A stretch of 44,268 bases of DNA. Source: Acidimicrobiia bacterium (GTDB lineage Bacteria; Actinomycetota; Acidimicrobiia; Spongiisociales; ZC4RG35). The notes beneath the pieces were generated by a model. It had not been told where the DNA came from. It did not search any database and saw only the letters and a list, made by a program, of their open reading frames with translations. This document shows positions 15,348-23,573 of the stretch, piece by piece. Made by a program: the position numbers and the translations under genes. Positions within the stretch are counted from its first letter, which is position 1; each line of letters opens with the position of its first letter. Where the stretch lies: assembly GCA_017577575.1 (NCBI GenBank), contig PKRG01000021.1, forward strand, positions 1-44,268. The letters are read 5' to 3'.

Positions 15348-17556
15348 CTCCCGGCTCGGCTCCACGGCGGTGCTCGATTTCGCCGTGGAGGGCATGACGT
15401 GTGCCTCCTGCGCCAGCCGGATCGAGCGGGTCCTGTCCCGCCAGCCGGGAGTGGAGGCCGCCGCGGTGAACCTGGCGAACCGGTCGGCGATCGTCCGTGT
15501 CAGCGGCCCCGTCGAGCCGGAGACGTTGGAAGAGGCGGTTCGCAAGATCGGCTACGACATGTCGCTCCGCCGTCCCGACGAGTCGTCCCGCCCGTTGGCG
15601 GACGCCTACGACGACGAAGCCCGCCGGCTGTGGCGACGGTTCTGGGTGGCGGCAGCGCTGTCGGCCCCGCTCATGGCGCTGGCGATGCTGGGGCCGGATG
15701 CGATGTGGAACGAACTGGTCCAGTTCCTCCTCGCCACCCCGGTCGTGTTGTGGGTGGGATGGCCGTTCCACGCGGTCGCCGGCAAGCAGCTGCTGCGCGC
15801 CACGACGAGCATGGACACGCTCATCTCGATGGGCTCGCTCGTCGCCTACGGGTATTCGATCTGGACCCTCTTCACCCCGGCGATGCCGTACTTCGAGACG
15901 GCGGCGATGATCGTCACCCTCATCACCCTGGGCCGGGCGCTCGAGGCCCGGGCCAAGGGCCGGGCGACGGACGCCATCCAGCGGCTCGCCGAGCTCGGGG
16001 CGCGGGAGGCGAGGATCCTGGTCGACGGCAAGGCGCGCATGATCGACGTGGACGAGCTCGTCCCCGGCGACGTGATGGTCGTGCTCCCCGGCGAGACGAT
16101 CCCGACCGACGGGGTGATCGTCCAGGGACGCACCTCGGTCGACGAGTCGATGCTGACCGGGGAGTCGAAACCGGTCGACCGCGGCCCCGGTGACGAGGTG
16201 TTCGGGGCGACGGTCAACCAGCACGGCCGCATCACGGTCCGCGCCACCAAGGTCGGGGCAGACACGGCCCTCGCCCAGATGGTTCGCCTCGTCGAGGAGG
16301 CTCAGGCCAACAAAGCCCCGATCCAGCGGCTCGCCGACCGGATCTCGGCGGTGTTCGTGCCGACGGTGATCGGAGTCGCCGTGGTCACTGCCGGCGTGTG
16401 GCTGGCGCTGGGATACGACGTGACGACGGCGATGCGGGCGGCGGTGGCGGTGCTGATCATCGCCTGCCCATGCGCCCTCGGCCTCGCCACTCCGACGGCG
16501 GTCATGGTGGGAAGCGGCCGGGGCGCCGAGCTGGGGATCCTGTTCAAGAACCCGGAGGTGTTCGAACGGGCCCACACCGTGGACATGGTGATGTTCGACA
16601 AGACCGGCACGCTCACCACGGGAGTGATGACCCTGACCGACGTCTTCACCGACGAGGACCCGGCGGACTTCCTCCTGCGCGTCGCTTCGGTGGAGGCCGC
16701 CTCCGGGCATCCGATCGGTCGAGCGGTAGCCGACGGAGCCGAAGAACGAGGCTTGACCCTCCTCACACCCGAGAGCGTCGAGTCACTGGCCGGCATGGGC
16801 GTGATCGGGGAGGTGTCGGGGACGCGGGTGGTCGTCGGCAAGGAGAAGCTGGTCGTCGACCAGGGCCTGAGCGTGCCCGGGCGATGGAGCGAATTGCTCG
16901 AGGAGCTGGAGGAGGCCGGCAAGACCGCCTTCCTCGCCGGCTGGGACGGAGAGGTGCGCGGGGTCATCGCCGTCTCCGACGTGCTTCGACCCGAGTCACG
17001 GGCCGCGGTCGAAGAGCTGCGACGCCGCTCGGTCGACACCGCGTTGATCACCGGCGACAACGACCGCACGGCCCGGCGGATCGCCGAGACGGTCGCGATC
17101 AGCCACGTCCTGTCGGAGGTGCTGCCCGGCGACAAGGCCGCCGAAGTGCGCCGCTTCCAGGAGCAGGGCAAGAAGGTCGCGTTCGTGGGCGACGGCGTCA
17201 ACGACGCTCCCGCCCTGACGACCGCCGATCTGGGCATCGCCGTGGCGTCCGGGACCGACGTCGCCCGCGAGGCGGGAGGCGTGGTGCTGATGTCGTCCAA
17301 CCCCGGCCTGGTGCCGGTGGCGCTGGATCTGGCGGCAGCAACCTTCCGGGTGATCCGCCAGAACCTGTTCTGGGCGTTCGGCTACAACGTCGCCGCCATC
17401 CCTCTCGCCGCCCTCGGCTACCTGGACCCGATGATCGCCGCCGCGGCCATGGCGTTCTCGTCGGTGTCGGTCGTCACCAACAGCCTCCGCCTGCGGCGGT
17501 TCTCCCCGCCGCAGCTCAAGACTCTTCTTGGAAGATCTGACGAAGACACCGAGTGA
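15325..17556 (+). CDS. copA: Copper-exporting P1B-type ATPase
   Basis: Exports Cu(I) across the cytoplasmic membrane with ATP. The 743-residue protein has one N-terminal HMA domain (EGMTCASCASRIE), paired membrane helices, the TGESKPV actuator loop, the CPC ion-site motif (IIACPCALGLATPTA), the phosphorylation site DKTGTLTTG, the nucleotide-domain SGHPIGRA motif and the hinge GDGVNDAPAL. The ATG at 15325 lies inside copZ behind a GAGGAGG ribosome binding site, so copA translation is nested in copZ. The 3' end overlaps convergent coaE by 41 nt. Confidence 0.96.
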   Translation: MTSPATSDSRLGSTAVLDFAVEGMTCASCASRIERVLSRQPGVEAAAVNLANRSAIVRVSGPVEPETLEEAVRKIGYDMSLRRPDESSRPLADAYDDEARRLWRRFWVAAALSAPLMALAMLGPDAMWNELVQFLLATPVVLWVGWPFHAVAGKQLLRATTSMDTLISMGSLVAYGYSIWTLFTPAMPYFETAAMIVTLITLGRALEARAKGRATDAIQRLAELGAREARILVDGKARMIDVDELVPGDVMVVLPGETIPTDGVIVQGRTSVDESMLTGESKPVDRGPGDEVFGATVNQHGRITVRATKVGADTALAQMVRLVEEAQANKAPIQRLADRISAVFVPTVIGVAVVTAGVWLALGYDVTTAMRAAVAVLIIACPCALGLATPTAVMVGSGRGAELGILFKNPEVFERAHTVDMVMFDKTGTLTTGVMTLTDVFTDEDPADFLLRVASVEAASGHPIGRAVADGAEERGLTLLTPESVESLAGMGVIGEVSGTRVVVGKEKLVVDQGLSVPGRWSELLEELEEAGKTAFLAGWDGEVRGVIAVSDVLRPESRAAVEELRRRSVDTALITGDNDRTARRIAETVAISHVLSEVLPGDKAAEVRRFQEQGKKVAFVGDGVNDAPALTTADLGIAVASGTDVAREAGGVVLMSSNPGLVPVALDLAAATFRVIRQNLFWAFGYNVAAIPLAALGYLDPMIAAAAMAFSSVSVVTNSLRLRRFSPPQLKTLLGRSDEDTE

Positions 17557-18082
17557 CCGCCCGGTGCAGCTGCTCGGGGGTGCCGGAGTTGTCGATGACG
17601 ATCGTGGCCATCGCCAGCCACTCCTGACGGGAGGGCTGGTTGTTCATCCGTGCCTCGATCTGTTCGTCGGTGAGCCCTCTCTTCCTCAGCCGCTCACGCC
17701 GGATGTGATCGGGGGCGTCGACCACCACCGTGGGGAGGTTGCCGGCGAGAGGGATGGGAACCGACAGCTCCAGCACGCCGCGGGTCGTCGCGGCCATCCG
17801 GTGCCGCAGCTCTTCGGAGATGAGCGGATGGGTGATCGCCTCCAGCTCCTTCAGTTGGGAACGGTCGGAGAAGACGATCGCGCCCAGGGCCTTGCGGTCG
17901 ATCTGGCCGTTCTCCACCACCACCTCCGGCCACCGGGCCGCCACCGCCGCCCGCGCCGGGCCGGCCAGGACGTCGTGTCCCACCAGGTCGGCGTCGATGG
18001 TGGTGTAACCGGCGGCCGCGGCGAGACGCGTGACAGTGCTCTTGCCACAACCGATCCCGCCGGTGACGACCCACCAGGTCAT
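17516..18082 (-). CDS. coaE: Dephospho-CoA kinase
   Basis: Last step of coenzyme A synthesis: phosphorylation of the ribose 3'-OH of dephospho-CoA. The 188-residue protein has a P-loop GGIGCGKST near the N-terminus, IDADLVGHDVL, ITHPLISEELR (the conserved HP in the substrate site) and a basic lid (RRERLRKRG). A PPLV-like ending of the helical domain gives way to NNQPSRQEWLAMA. The ATG follows a TAGAGT -10 box (18094-18089) by 6 nt, so the mRNA is leaderless. The last 41 nt are antisense to the end of copA. Confidence 0.95.
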   Translation of the reverse strand: MTWWVVTGGIGCGKSTVTRLAAAAGYTTIDADLVGHDVLAGPARAAVAARWPEVVVENGQIDRKALGAIVFSDRSQLKELEAITHPLISEELRHRMAATTRGVLELSVPIPLAGNLPTVVVDAPDHIRRERLRKRGLTDEQIEARMNNQPSRQEWLAMATIVIDNSGTPEQLHRAVTRCLRQIFQEES

Positions 18083-18162
18083 GCCGGAACTCTAGGGCTC
18101 CGGCTCACCGGCTCGGTCCGGCCGGTCACAGATATACGGCGAGGCGGGGTAGCTTGGAGGTG

Positions 18163-18990
18163 ATGACGTACTTCGAATGGGCCAGTCGCCCCGAGCTGCG
18201 TGATCCGGTGGCGATCATCGCCTTCTCGGGGTGGGGCGACGCTGGTGATGCCTCGAGTGATGCCGCTCGCTTCCTCCTCTCGGAGCACGAAACCGAAGAG
18301 ATCGGCTACTTCGACCCGGACCCGTTCTTCGACTTCCAGGTGAACCGGCCGGTGGTGTCCCTCGACGACGACGGGACGCGCTCGATCACGTGGCCGACCA
18401 TCGAAGTGTCGGCCGTCAGGCTGGGCGGGCGCGACGTGGTCGTCGTCCTGGGGGACGAACCGAACTACAACTGGCGGCGGTTCGTCGACGAGCTGTGCGA
18501 CGTGCTCGCCGAGCTCGGCGTCGACACGGCCATCGCCCTCGGCGCCTTCGCCGGCCAGGTCGCCCACACGATCCCGGTCCCGGTGATCGGCTCGTCCGCT
18601 TCGGCCGGCGTGGTCGCCAAGTACGGCCTGCTCCCCTCCCGCTACGAGGGCCCCACCGGGATCGTGGGCGTGCTCACCGAGGCACTGACCGACGCCGGGT
18701 TCGACACGATCAGCCTGTGGGCCGCCGTGCCCCACTATCTGGCGAACCAGACCTATCCGCCCGGCGTCGAGGCTCTGGTCCGCAAGGCGGCCGAGATCGC
18801 CGGTCTGGATCTCGAACTGGGCAACCTCCAGGCGCGGTCGGCTTCGTTCCGGCGCCGCATCGAGGCGGCACTGGACGAGTCAGAGGAGCTGGCCGACTAC
18901 GTCCGCGAGCTGGAAGCGGAAGGCATGGACGAGCCCGACTCGGGCGAGGACCTGGTGGACGAGATCGAGAGGTATCTGCGCGACGTGTGA
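18163..18990 (+). CDS. PAC2 family protein
   Basis: A 275-residue member of the PAC2 (proteasome assembly chaperone 2-like) family found throughout actinobacteria. Typical segments: DPVAIIAFSGWGDAGDAS at the N-terminus, GDEPNYNWRRF, a GAFAGQVAHTIPVPV stretch, and SLWAAVPHYLA with YPPGVEAL. The C-terminus is acidic (DEPDSGEDLVDEIERYL). The function in bacteria is unsettled, and no proteasome genes occur in this window. ATG 18163 is chosen: TAGCTT (18150-18155) is a -10 box 7 nt upstream, so the GGAGG just before the ATG may be incidental. Confidence 0.88.
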   Translation: MTYFEWASRPELRDPVAIIAFSGWGDAGDASSDAARFLLSEHETEEIGYFDPDPFFDFQVNRPVVSLDDDGTRSITWPTIEVSAVRLGGRDVVVVLGDEPNYNWRRFVDELCDVLAELGVDTAIALGAFAGQVAHTIPVPVIGSSASAGVVAKYGLLPSRYEGPTGIVGVLTEALTDAGFDTISLWAAVPHYLANQTYPPGVEALVRKAAEIAGLDLELGNLQARSASFRRRIEAALDESEELADYVRELEAEGMDEPDSGEDLVDEIERYLRDV

Positions 18991-19022
18991 CGGAGGCCGC
19001 CGTGGCCAGCGGCCGTCCGGGA

Positions 19023-19112
19023 TCACTTGCGCTTGTGGCGGTTCGCCTTGAGGCGCTTGCGGTACTTGTGCTTCGACATTTTCTTCCGACGCTTCTTGAT
19101 CAGAGAACCCAT
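19023..19112 (-). CDS. Small ribosomal protein bS22 (AURKAIP1/COX24 domain)
   Basis: A 29-residue, extremely basic protein beginning MGSLIKKRRKKMSKHKYRKR, with only one hydrophobic patch. It matches the AURKAIP1/COX24 mini-protein family, which in mycobacterial ribosomes is the small-subunit protein bS22. The ATG has a GGAG ribosome binding site 5 nt upstream. It lies 61 nt after the thrB stop and may be read from the thrB transcript or from its own promoter. It is easily missed because of its size. Confidence 0.9.
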   Translation of the reverse strand: MGSLIKKRRKKMSKHKYRKRLKANRHKRK

Positions 19113-19173
19113 GCAAACTCCGTGTGTGAAGGGGATTCGACGGGAGAAAGAATCGTGGCTCGGCCGGTCTAGG

Positions 19174-20025
19174 TCAAGCCGAGACGTCTAGCCCTTCGGT
19201 GGCGACGTCCACCGCCAGCACCCTCGTGTCCTCCGAGCTCAAGGCGGCGATCACGCTCGCCTCCGTCTCGGGTGTGACGATGGCCAGCACCGACGGGCCC
19301 GATCCCGACCAGGCGGCGTGGAGGGCTCCCGCATCCCTGGCCCGCTTGACCAGCTCCGCGGTGCGCGGACGCGCCCGCGACCGCGGCTCCTCGTGGAGCT
19401 CGTCGCCGTGGGCGGCGGCGAACAACTGGGCGTCACCGGTGAGGAAACCGGCGACGAGCGCCGACGCCCTCGCCACGGTGCGGGTCGTCGTCGCCAGCGG
19501 CACCTTGGGCTCGAGGACCTGACGGGCCTCCGCGGTGAGGAAGATGTCTTTGGGGACGGCGACGACCGGCCGGATGCCGGGATGGATGGGGAGCCGCAGC
19601 GGACGCCCCTCCGGGGGAACGATCACCAGCCCGCCGTACACCGCCGCCGCGGCGTTGTCGGGATGGCCCTCCATGGAGGCGGCCAACTCGAAGACCCGGT
19701 CGCGGTCCACGCTTCCGGCGGTGGCGGCCAGGGCCGCGGCCGCCCCCGCGACGATCGCCGCCGCCGACGATCCGAGCCCGCGCCCGATGGGGATCTCGTT
19801 GTCGACCTTCAGAGCCAGCGGGCGGTCCTCTCCGACCGCGGCGCGGGCCGCCGCCAGCACCGCGTCGTCGGAGTCGGCATCCGGTGCTTGGCCCTCCCCG
19901 TGGTCTATGGACCAGGTGTCGGAGATGTCGGCCACGACACGACAACGCAGCCCGAGGGCGAGGGCCAGGACGTCGAATCCCGGGCCGAGGTTGGCCGAGG
20001 AGGCGGGAGCCGACGCCTCAGCCAC
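19174..20025 (-). CDS. thrB: Homoserine kinase
   Basis: GHMP-family kinase that phosphorylates homoserine on the way to threonine. The 283-residue protein has SSANLGPGFDVLALAL, the ATP-binding IPIGRGLGSSAAAIVAGA motif, the EGHPDNAAAAVYGG segment and a C-terminal AWSGSGPSVLAI glycine loop. No threonine synthase or homoserine dehydrogenase gene is in the window. The GTG start (20025) overlaps the end of a possible 14-codon leaderless upstream ORF, so translation may depend on termination of that peptide. Confidence 0.94.
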   Translation of the reverse strand: MAEASAPASSANLGPGFDVLALALGLRCRVVADISDTWSIDHGEGQAPDADSDDAVLAAARAAVGEDRPLALKVDNEIPIGRGLGSSAAAIVAGAAAALAATAGSVDRDRVFELAASMEGHPDNAAAAVYGGLVIVPPEGRPLRLPIHPGIRPVVAVPKDIFLTAEARQVLEPKVPLATTTRTVARASALVAGFLTGDAQLFAAAHGDELHEEPRSRARPRTAELVKRARDAGALHAAWSGSGPSVLAIVTPETEASVIAALSSEDTRVLAVDVATEGLDVSA

Positions 20026-20062
20026 GGCAACACCCCGGACAGTCCGCCGTTGAGGTATCCAT
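20018..20062 (-). CDS. Possible leader peptide upstream of thrB
   Basis: A 14-codon ORF, MDTSTADCPGCCRG, whose ATG lies 6 nt after the -10 box TACTCT (20074-20069), the spacing of leaderless genes here. Its stop is inside codons 2 and 3 of thrB, an 8-nt overlap suited to coupled re-initiation. The peptide carries two Thr and a Cys-Pro-Gly-Cys-Cys cluster. Mycobacteria use Cys-containing leaderless upstream ORFs to sense cysteine, so a similar attenuator is possible. This is inference from geometry and composition only. Confidence 0.4.
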   Translation of the reverse strand: MDTSTADCPGCCRG

Positions 20063-20106
20063 CGTCTCAGAGTATCCGTCTGACCCGTCGGTCGCCTATT
20101 CCGGGA

Positions 20107-20895
20107 TCACCCCGCCTGACGGCGGCCGTGCACCCGACCGAGGGCATACAGACCCGCTCCCAGCCCGGCGACGGCGACGCCCGAGCCGACGGCCGTCGCC
20201 GTGAGCTTCGCCTTGCGGGCGAAGCTGACCACCGGCCAGTTCCGTTCCCGGGCGATCCGGCGCAGTGTGGCGTCGGGGTTGACCGCCACCGGATGGCCCA
20301 CCATCTCGAGGAGGGGGAGGTCGCTGCGTGAATCCGAGTAGGCGTAGCAGAGCCGCAGGTCGTAGCCCTTCTCCTCGGCCAGGCGCCGCACCCGGCCGAC
20401 CTTGCCGGGCCCGTAACAGAACTCGGAGAGGAGCCGGCCGGTGTACACGCCGTCGACCACCTCCGATTCCGTGGCGATCACACCCGTCATCCCCAGGGCA
20501 GCCCCCAGGGGCCCGACGATCTCGACCGGCGACGCGGAGACGATGTAGGTGTCTCGGCCCATCTCGTGGTGCCGCTCCACGACCTGGCGGGTCTCGGGGC
20601 GGACGGAGGCGAGCAGTCGGGGGAGGATGTCGTCGTTGAGGGAGGTGAGCTCTTCCCGGCGACGTCCCCGAACGGCTTCGAGGATCCGGTCCCTCACCCG
20701 GTCCGGTTGGTCGTCGCTCCCTCCGGTGAGCCGAAAGCTGAGAGCGGCAGCCGCATCGCTCAACAGCTCCCGCGTCGAGACCATCCCCTTCCGCCACGCC
20801 ACCCACCCGAACACGAAGGTGGACGCCCCGGCGATGAGGGTCCGGTCCAGGTCGAAGAAGGCAGCGGCGTCGCGTTCGCTCCGCTCGGCGGTCAT
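20107..20895 (-). CDS. HAD-IB family phosphatase
   Basis: A 262-residue haloacid-dehalogenase-type phosphatase of subfamily IB, related to SerB and to CicA. Motif I is FFDLDRTLI with the nucleophile Asp, motif II is IVSASP, the lysine is in GPGKVGRVR, and motif III is YSDSRSDLPLL. The C-terminal region after about residue 220 contains a glycine-rich hydrophobic helix (VGSGVAVAGLGAGLYAL), so it may be membrane tethered. Substrates in this family include phosphoserine and lysophospholipids. The ATG is 6 nt after a TACGAT -10 box (20907-20902), so it is leaderless. Confidence 0.9.
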   Translation of the reverse strand: MTAERSERDAAAFFDLDRTLIAGASTFVFGWVAWRKGMVSTRELLSDAAAALSFRLTGGSDDQPDRVRDRILEAVRGRRREELTSLNDDILPRLLASVRPETRQVVERHHEMGRDTYIVSASPVEIVGPLGAALGMTGVIATESEVVDGVYTGRLLSEFCYGPGKVGRVRRLAEEKGYDLRLCYAYSDSRSDLPLLEMVGHPVAVNPDATLRRIARERNWPVVSFARKAKLTATAVGSGVAVAGLGAGLYALGRVHGRRQAG

Positions 20896-20948
20896 GGCGG
20901 GATCGTAGACGTATCGGCCCGCCCCGCCACGGGGCTACGGTTTCGCCG

Positions 20949-21167
20949 ATGAGCGAACTGCTCGGCCTCGACGAGATCCTCGCAGAACTGATCCTCGGGC
21001 TGGGCCTGGCCCTGATCGCCGGCAACGGCTACGCCTGGTACCGCCACCGAAAGGGCCAAAAGCCCGAGGGAGTGGAAGGCGAGTTTCGCGCCGGACGGGT
21101 CGCCTTCCTCCTCGTGGTCGGCGTGGTGATGGCCGTCTGGGGGAGCGTCTCGATGCTCACTACCTGA
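20949..21167 (+). CDS. Small two-helix membrane protein upstream of secDF
   Basis: A 72-residue protein with two predicted membrane helices (LILGLGLALIAGNGYAW and VAFLLVVGVVMAVWGSV) joined by a basic hydrophilic loop (RHRKGQKPEGVEGEF). I do not recognise a family. The ATG follows the -10 box TACGGT (20936-20941) by 7 nt, so it is leaderless. Its position 67 nt before secDF is where many bacteria have yajC, but YajC has one helix and a larger soluble domain, so the similarity is positional only. Confidence 0.7.
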   Translation: MSELLGLDEILAELILGLGLALIAGNGYAWYRHRKGQKPEGVEGEFRAGRVAFLLVVGVVMAVWGSVSMLTT

Positions 21168-21234
21168 CCGGCACGAGCGGCGCCGGTCCTGTGGTAGTTT
21201 GCGCTGTCGCCGCTCGCTCGAAGTGGATCCGCCC

Positions 21235-23511
21235 ATGCCTCAGATCTCCAAGTGGCGCCTGTTCCTGACCGTCGTGGCGTTGGGGGCGGGCATCTACACC
21301 GTCTTGCAGACCCCGATCCAGTTGGGCCTGGACCTGCGCGGCGGCACCCAGATCGTCCTCGAGGCACAGGACACCCCCGAAGTGCAGGTCGACGCCGAGG
21401 TCACCGGCCGTGCCCTCGAAGTGCTGCGCCGCCGCGTGGATCAGTTCGGCGTGGCCGAGCCGACACTGCAGGTGTCCGGGGAACGGCGCATCATCGTCGA
21501 GCTCCCCGGCGTGACCGACCCCGACGAAGCGCTCGAGGTGATCGGCCGCACCGCCCAGCTCACGTTCCATCCGGTCCTCGCCTCCTACCCGCCGGGTGAG
21601 GGGCCAGACGACGTCGACGGCCGCGTCCTCCCCGACGAGTCCGGAGCGGAGCTGGTACTGGGCCCGGCCGCCGTGTCCGGCGACCAGGTCACCGGCGCCG
21701 GTGGCATCTTCGACGGTCTGCGGTGGGTGGTCTCCATCGAGTTCAACCGCGAGGGGGAGCGTGAGTGGGCCCAGCTCACTTCCGACGCCGCCTGTGAGCC
21801 CGCCGGGTCGCCCACCCGGCGGATCGCCATCGTCCTCGACGACCAGGTCATCTCCAGCCCGGAGGTGGCAGCCGACGTGCCGTGCGGCGTGGGGATCACC
21901 GGCGGCAACACGGTGATCACCGGTGGGTTCACCGAAGAGGAGGCCGAGGACCTGGCGCTGCTGATCCGCGCCGGCGCCCTGCCCGTTCCCGTCGAGGTCG
22001 TCGAACAGGGGACGGTGGGGCCGAGCCTCGGCGAGGCGGCAGTGAACGCCAGCATCGAGGCGGCGATCATCGGCGCCACCCTCACCATCCTCTACATGAT
22101 CTTCTTCTATCGGGTGATGGGCCTGGTCGCCGCCATCTCCCTGGTGGTCTACGGGCTCCTGTCGTATGCAGCCCTCGCCACCCTGGGAGCGACCCTCACC
22201 TTGCCGGGCATCGCCGGTTTCGTGCTCGCCATCGGCATGGCGGTCGACGCCAACGTGCTGGTCTACGAGCGGGCCAAGGAAGAGCACGCCGCCGGCAGCG
22301 ACGTCGGCAACGCCCTGGTGGCCGGGTTCAAGCGTGCCTGGTCGGCGATCGCCGATGCCAACATCACGACGCTGCTGGCGGCGATCCTCCTCATCTTCTA
22401 CGCCTCCGGGGCGGTCCGCGGGTTCGGTGTCACCGTCTCCATCGGCGTGGTCGTCTCGATGTTCTCTGCGCTGGTGGTGACGCGGGTGATCCTGGAGCTG
22501 CTGACGCGCTGGTCGGCGCTGGGCGAGAACCCGCGGGTGATGGGGATGACGGTGGGTCACCGTTTCCTCACCTGGCTCGAGGAACGCAACCCCGACCTGC
22601 TGGGCGGGTGGAAGAAGTGGCTGGTCGTCTCCGCGGTCGCCGTGGTGGTCGCGGTCGCCGGCATCGTGGTGCGCGGTACGCGGTTCGGCCTCGAGTTCGA
22701 GGGCGGCCGCCTGATCGAGTTCTCCGTCGGCCAGGAGATCGACCTGGACGAGTTGCGCGGCGAGCTGGCCCAGTCGGGGATCGACCGCCCGCTGATCCAG
22801 GAGACCGGCGAGGGAAACATCGTGGTCCGCACGGAGCAGCTGACCGAAGCGGAAGAGACGGCGATGGCCGAGGCGGTGGCGGCTCTCGGCGGAGGAGCCG
22901 AGATCGTCCGGGACCAATTCGTCGGCCCCACCCTGGGAGCGGAGCTCCGCAACCGGGCGCTCATCGCCCTGGGTTTGGCTCTGGTCGTCCAGCTCGCCTA
23001 CCTGGCGATCCGCTTCCGCTGGACCATCGGCCTGGCGTCGGTGGCGTCGCTGTTCCACGACGTGGTGATCCTCATCGGCTTGTTCGCCTGGATGGGCAAG
23101 ACCTTCGACGGGGTGTTCCTGGCCGCTCTGCTCACCGTGATCGGCTACTCGGTCAACGACTCGGTGGTGATCTTCGACCGCATCCGTGAGCGCATGGGCT
23201 TGGAGCCGGAGAGGCCGCTGCCCGAGATCGCCAACGAAGCGTGCCTGCAGACGGTGCCCCGCACGATCAACACCGGCCTCGGGGCGATCCTGATCCTCGC
23301 CGCCCTGCTGGTGCTGGGCGGCGACACGCTGAGCGACTTCGCCCTCGCCCTCCTGGTGGGGATCGTGGTCGGCACCTACTCGTCGGTGTTCACCGCCACT
23401 CCGGTGGCCCTGGCGCTGGAAGAGCGGTTTCCCCGTCCCGAGCCGGAGCCCGAGACGCCGGCGCAACGGCGGGCCCGCCAGCAGAGAGAGCGGGCCAGGG
23501 CCCGTCGCTGA
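21235..23511 (+). CDS. secDF: Fused protein translocase subunit SecDF
   Basis: A 758-residue membrane protein that uses the proton gradient to help Sec export. The SecD half has a first helix, the GLDLRGGTQIVLE motif, periplasmic P1 (VEVVEQGTVGPSLGEAAV) and a six-helix bundle with GFVLAIGMAVDANVLVYER. The SecF half begins near residue 450: helix, GTRFGLEFEGGRLIEFSVG, then FVGPTLGAELR and TVIGYSVNDSVVIFDRIRER. Many actinobacteria have separate secD and secF, so the single-chain form is notable. A TAGTTT box (21195-21200) may be the -10; no clear ribosome binding site is seen. Confidence 0.95.
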   Translation: MPQISKWRLFLTVVALGAGIYTVLQTPIQLGLDLRGGTQIVLEAQDTPEVQVDAEVTGRALEVLRRRVDQFGVAEPTLQVSGERRIIVELPGVTDPDEALEVIGRTAQLTFHPVLASYPPGEGPDDVDGRVLPDESGAELVLGPAAVSGDQVTGAGGIFDGLRWVVSIEFNREGEREWAQLTSDAACEPAGSPTRRIAIVLDDQVISSPEVAADVPCGVGITGGNTVITGGFTEEEAEDLALLIRAGALPVPVEVVEQGTVGPSLGEAAVNASIEAAIIGATLTILYMIFFYRVMGLVAAISLVVYGLLSYAALATLGATLTLPGIAGFVLAIGMAVDANVLVYERAKEEHAAGSDVGNALVAGFKRAWSAIADANITTLLAAILLIFYASGAVRGFGVTVSIGVVVSMFSALVVTRVILELLTRWSALGENPRVMGMTVGHRFLTWLEERNPDLLGGWKKWLVVSAVAVVVAVAGIVVRGTRFGLEFEGGRLIEFSVGQEIDLDELRGELAQSGIDRPLIQETGEGNIVVRTEQLTEAEETAMAEAVAALGGGAEIVRDQFVGPTLGAELRNRALIALGLALVVQLAYLAIRFRWTIGLASVASLFHDVVILIGLFAWMGKTFDGVFLAALLTVIGYSVNDSVVIFDRIRERMGLEPERPLPEIANEACLQTVPRTINTGLGAILILAALLVLGGDTLSDFALALLVGIVVGTYSSVFTATPVALALEERFPRPEPEPETPAQRRARQQRERARARR

Positions 23512-23573
23512 AGGCCTCTCTGCCGTCGCGGGCGCTACCTTGCGACCGGCAGGAGAGAAAGGAGGTCCGTGGC

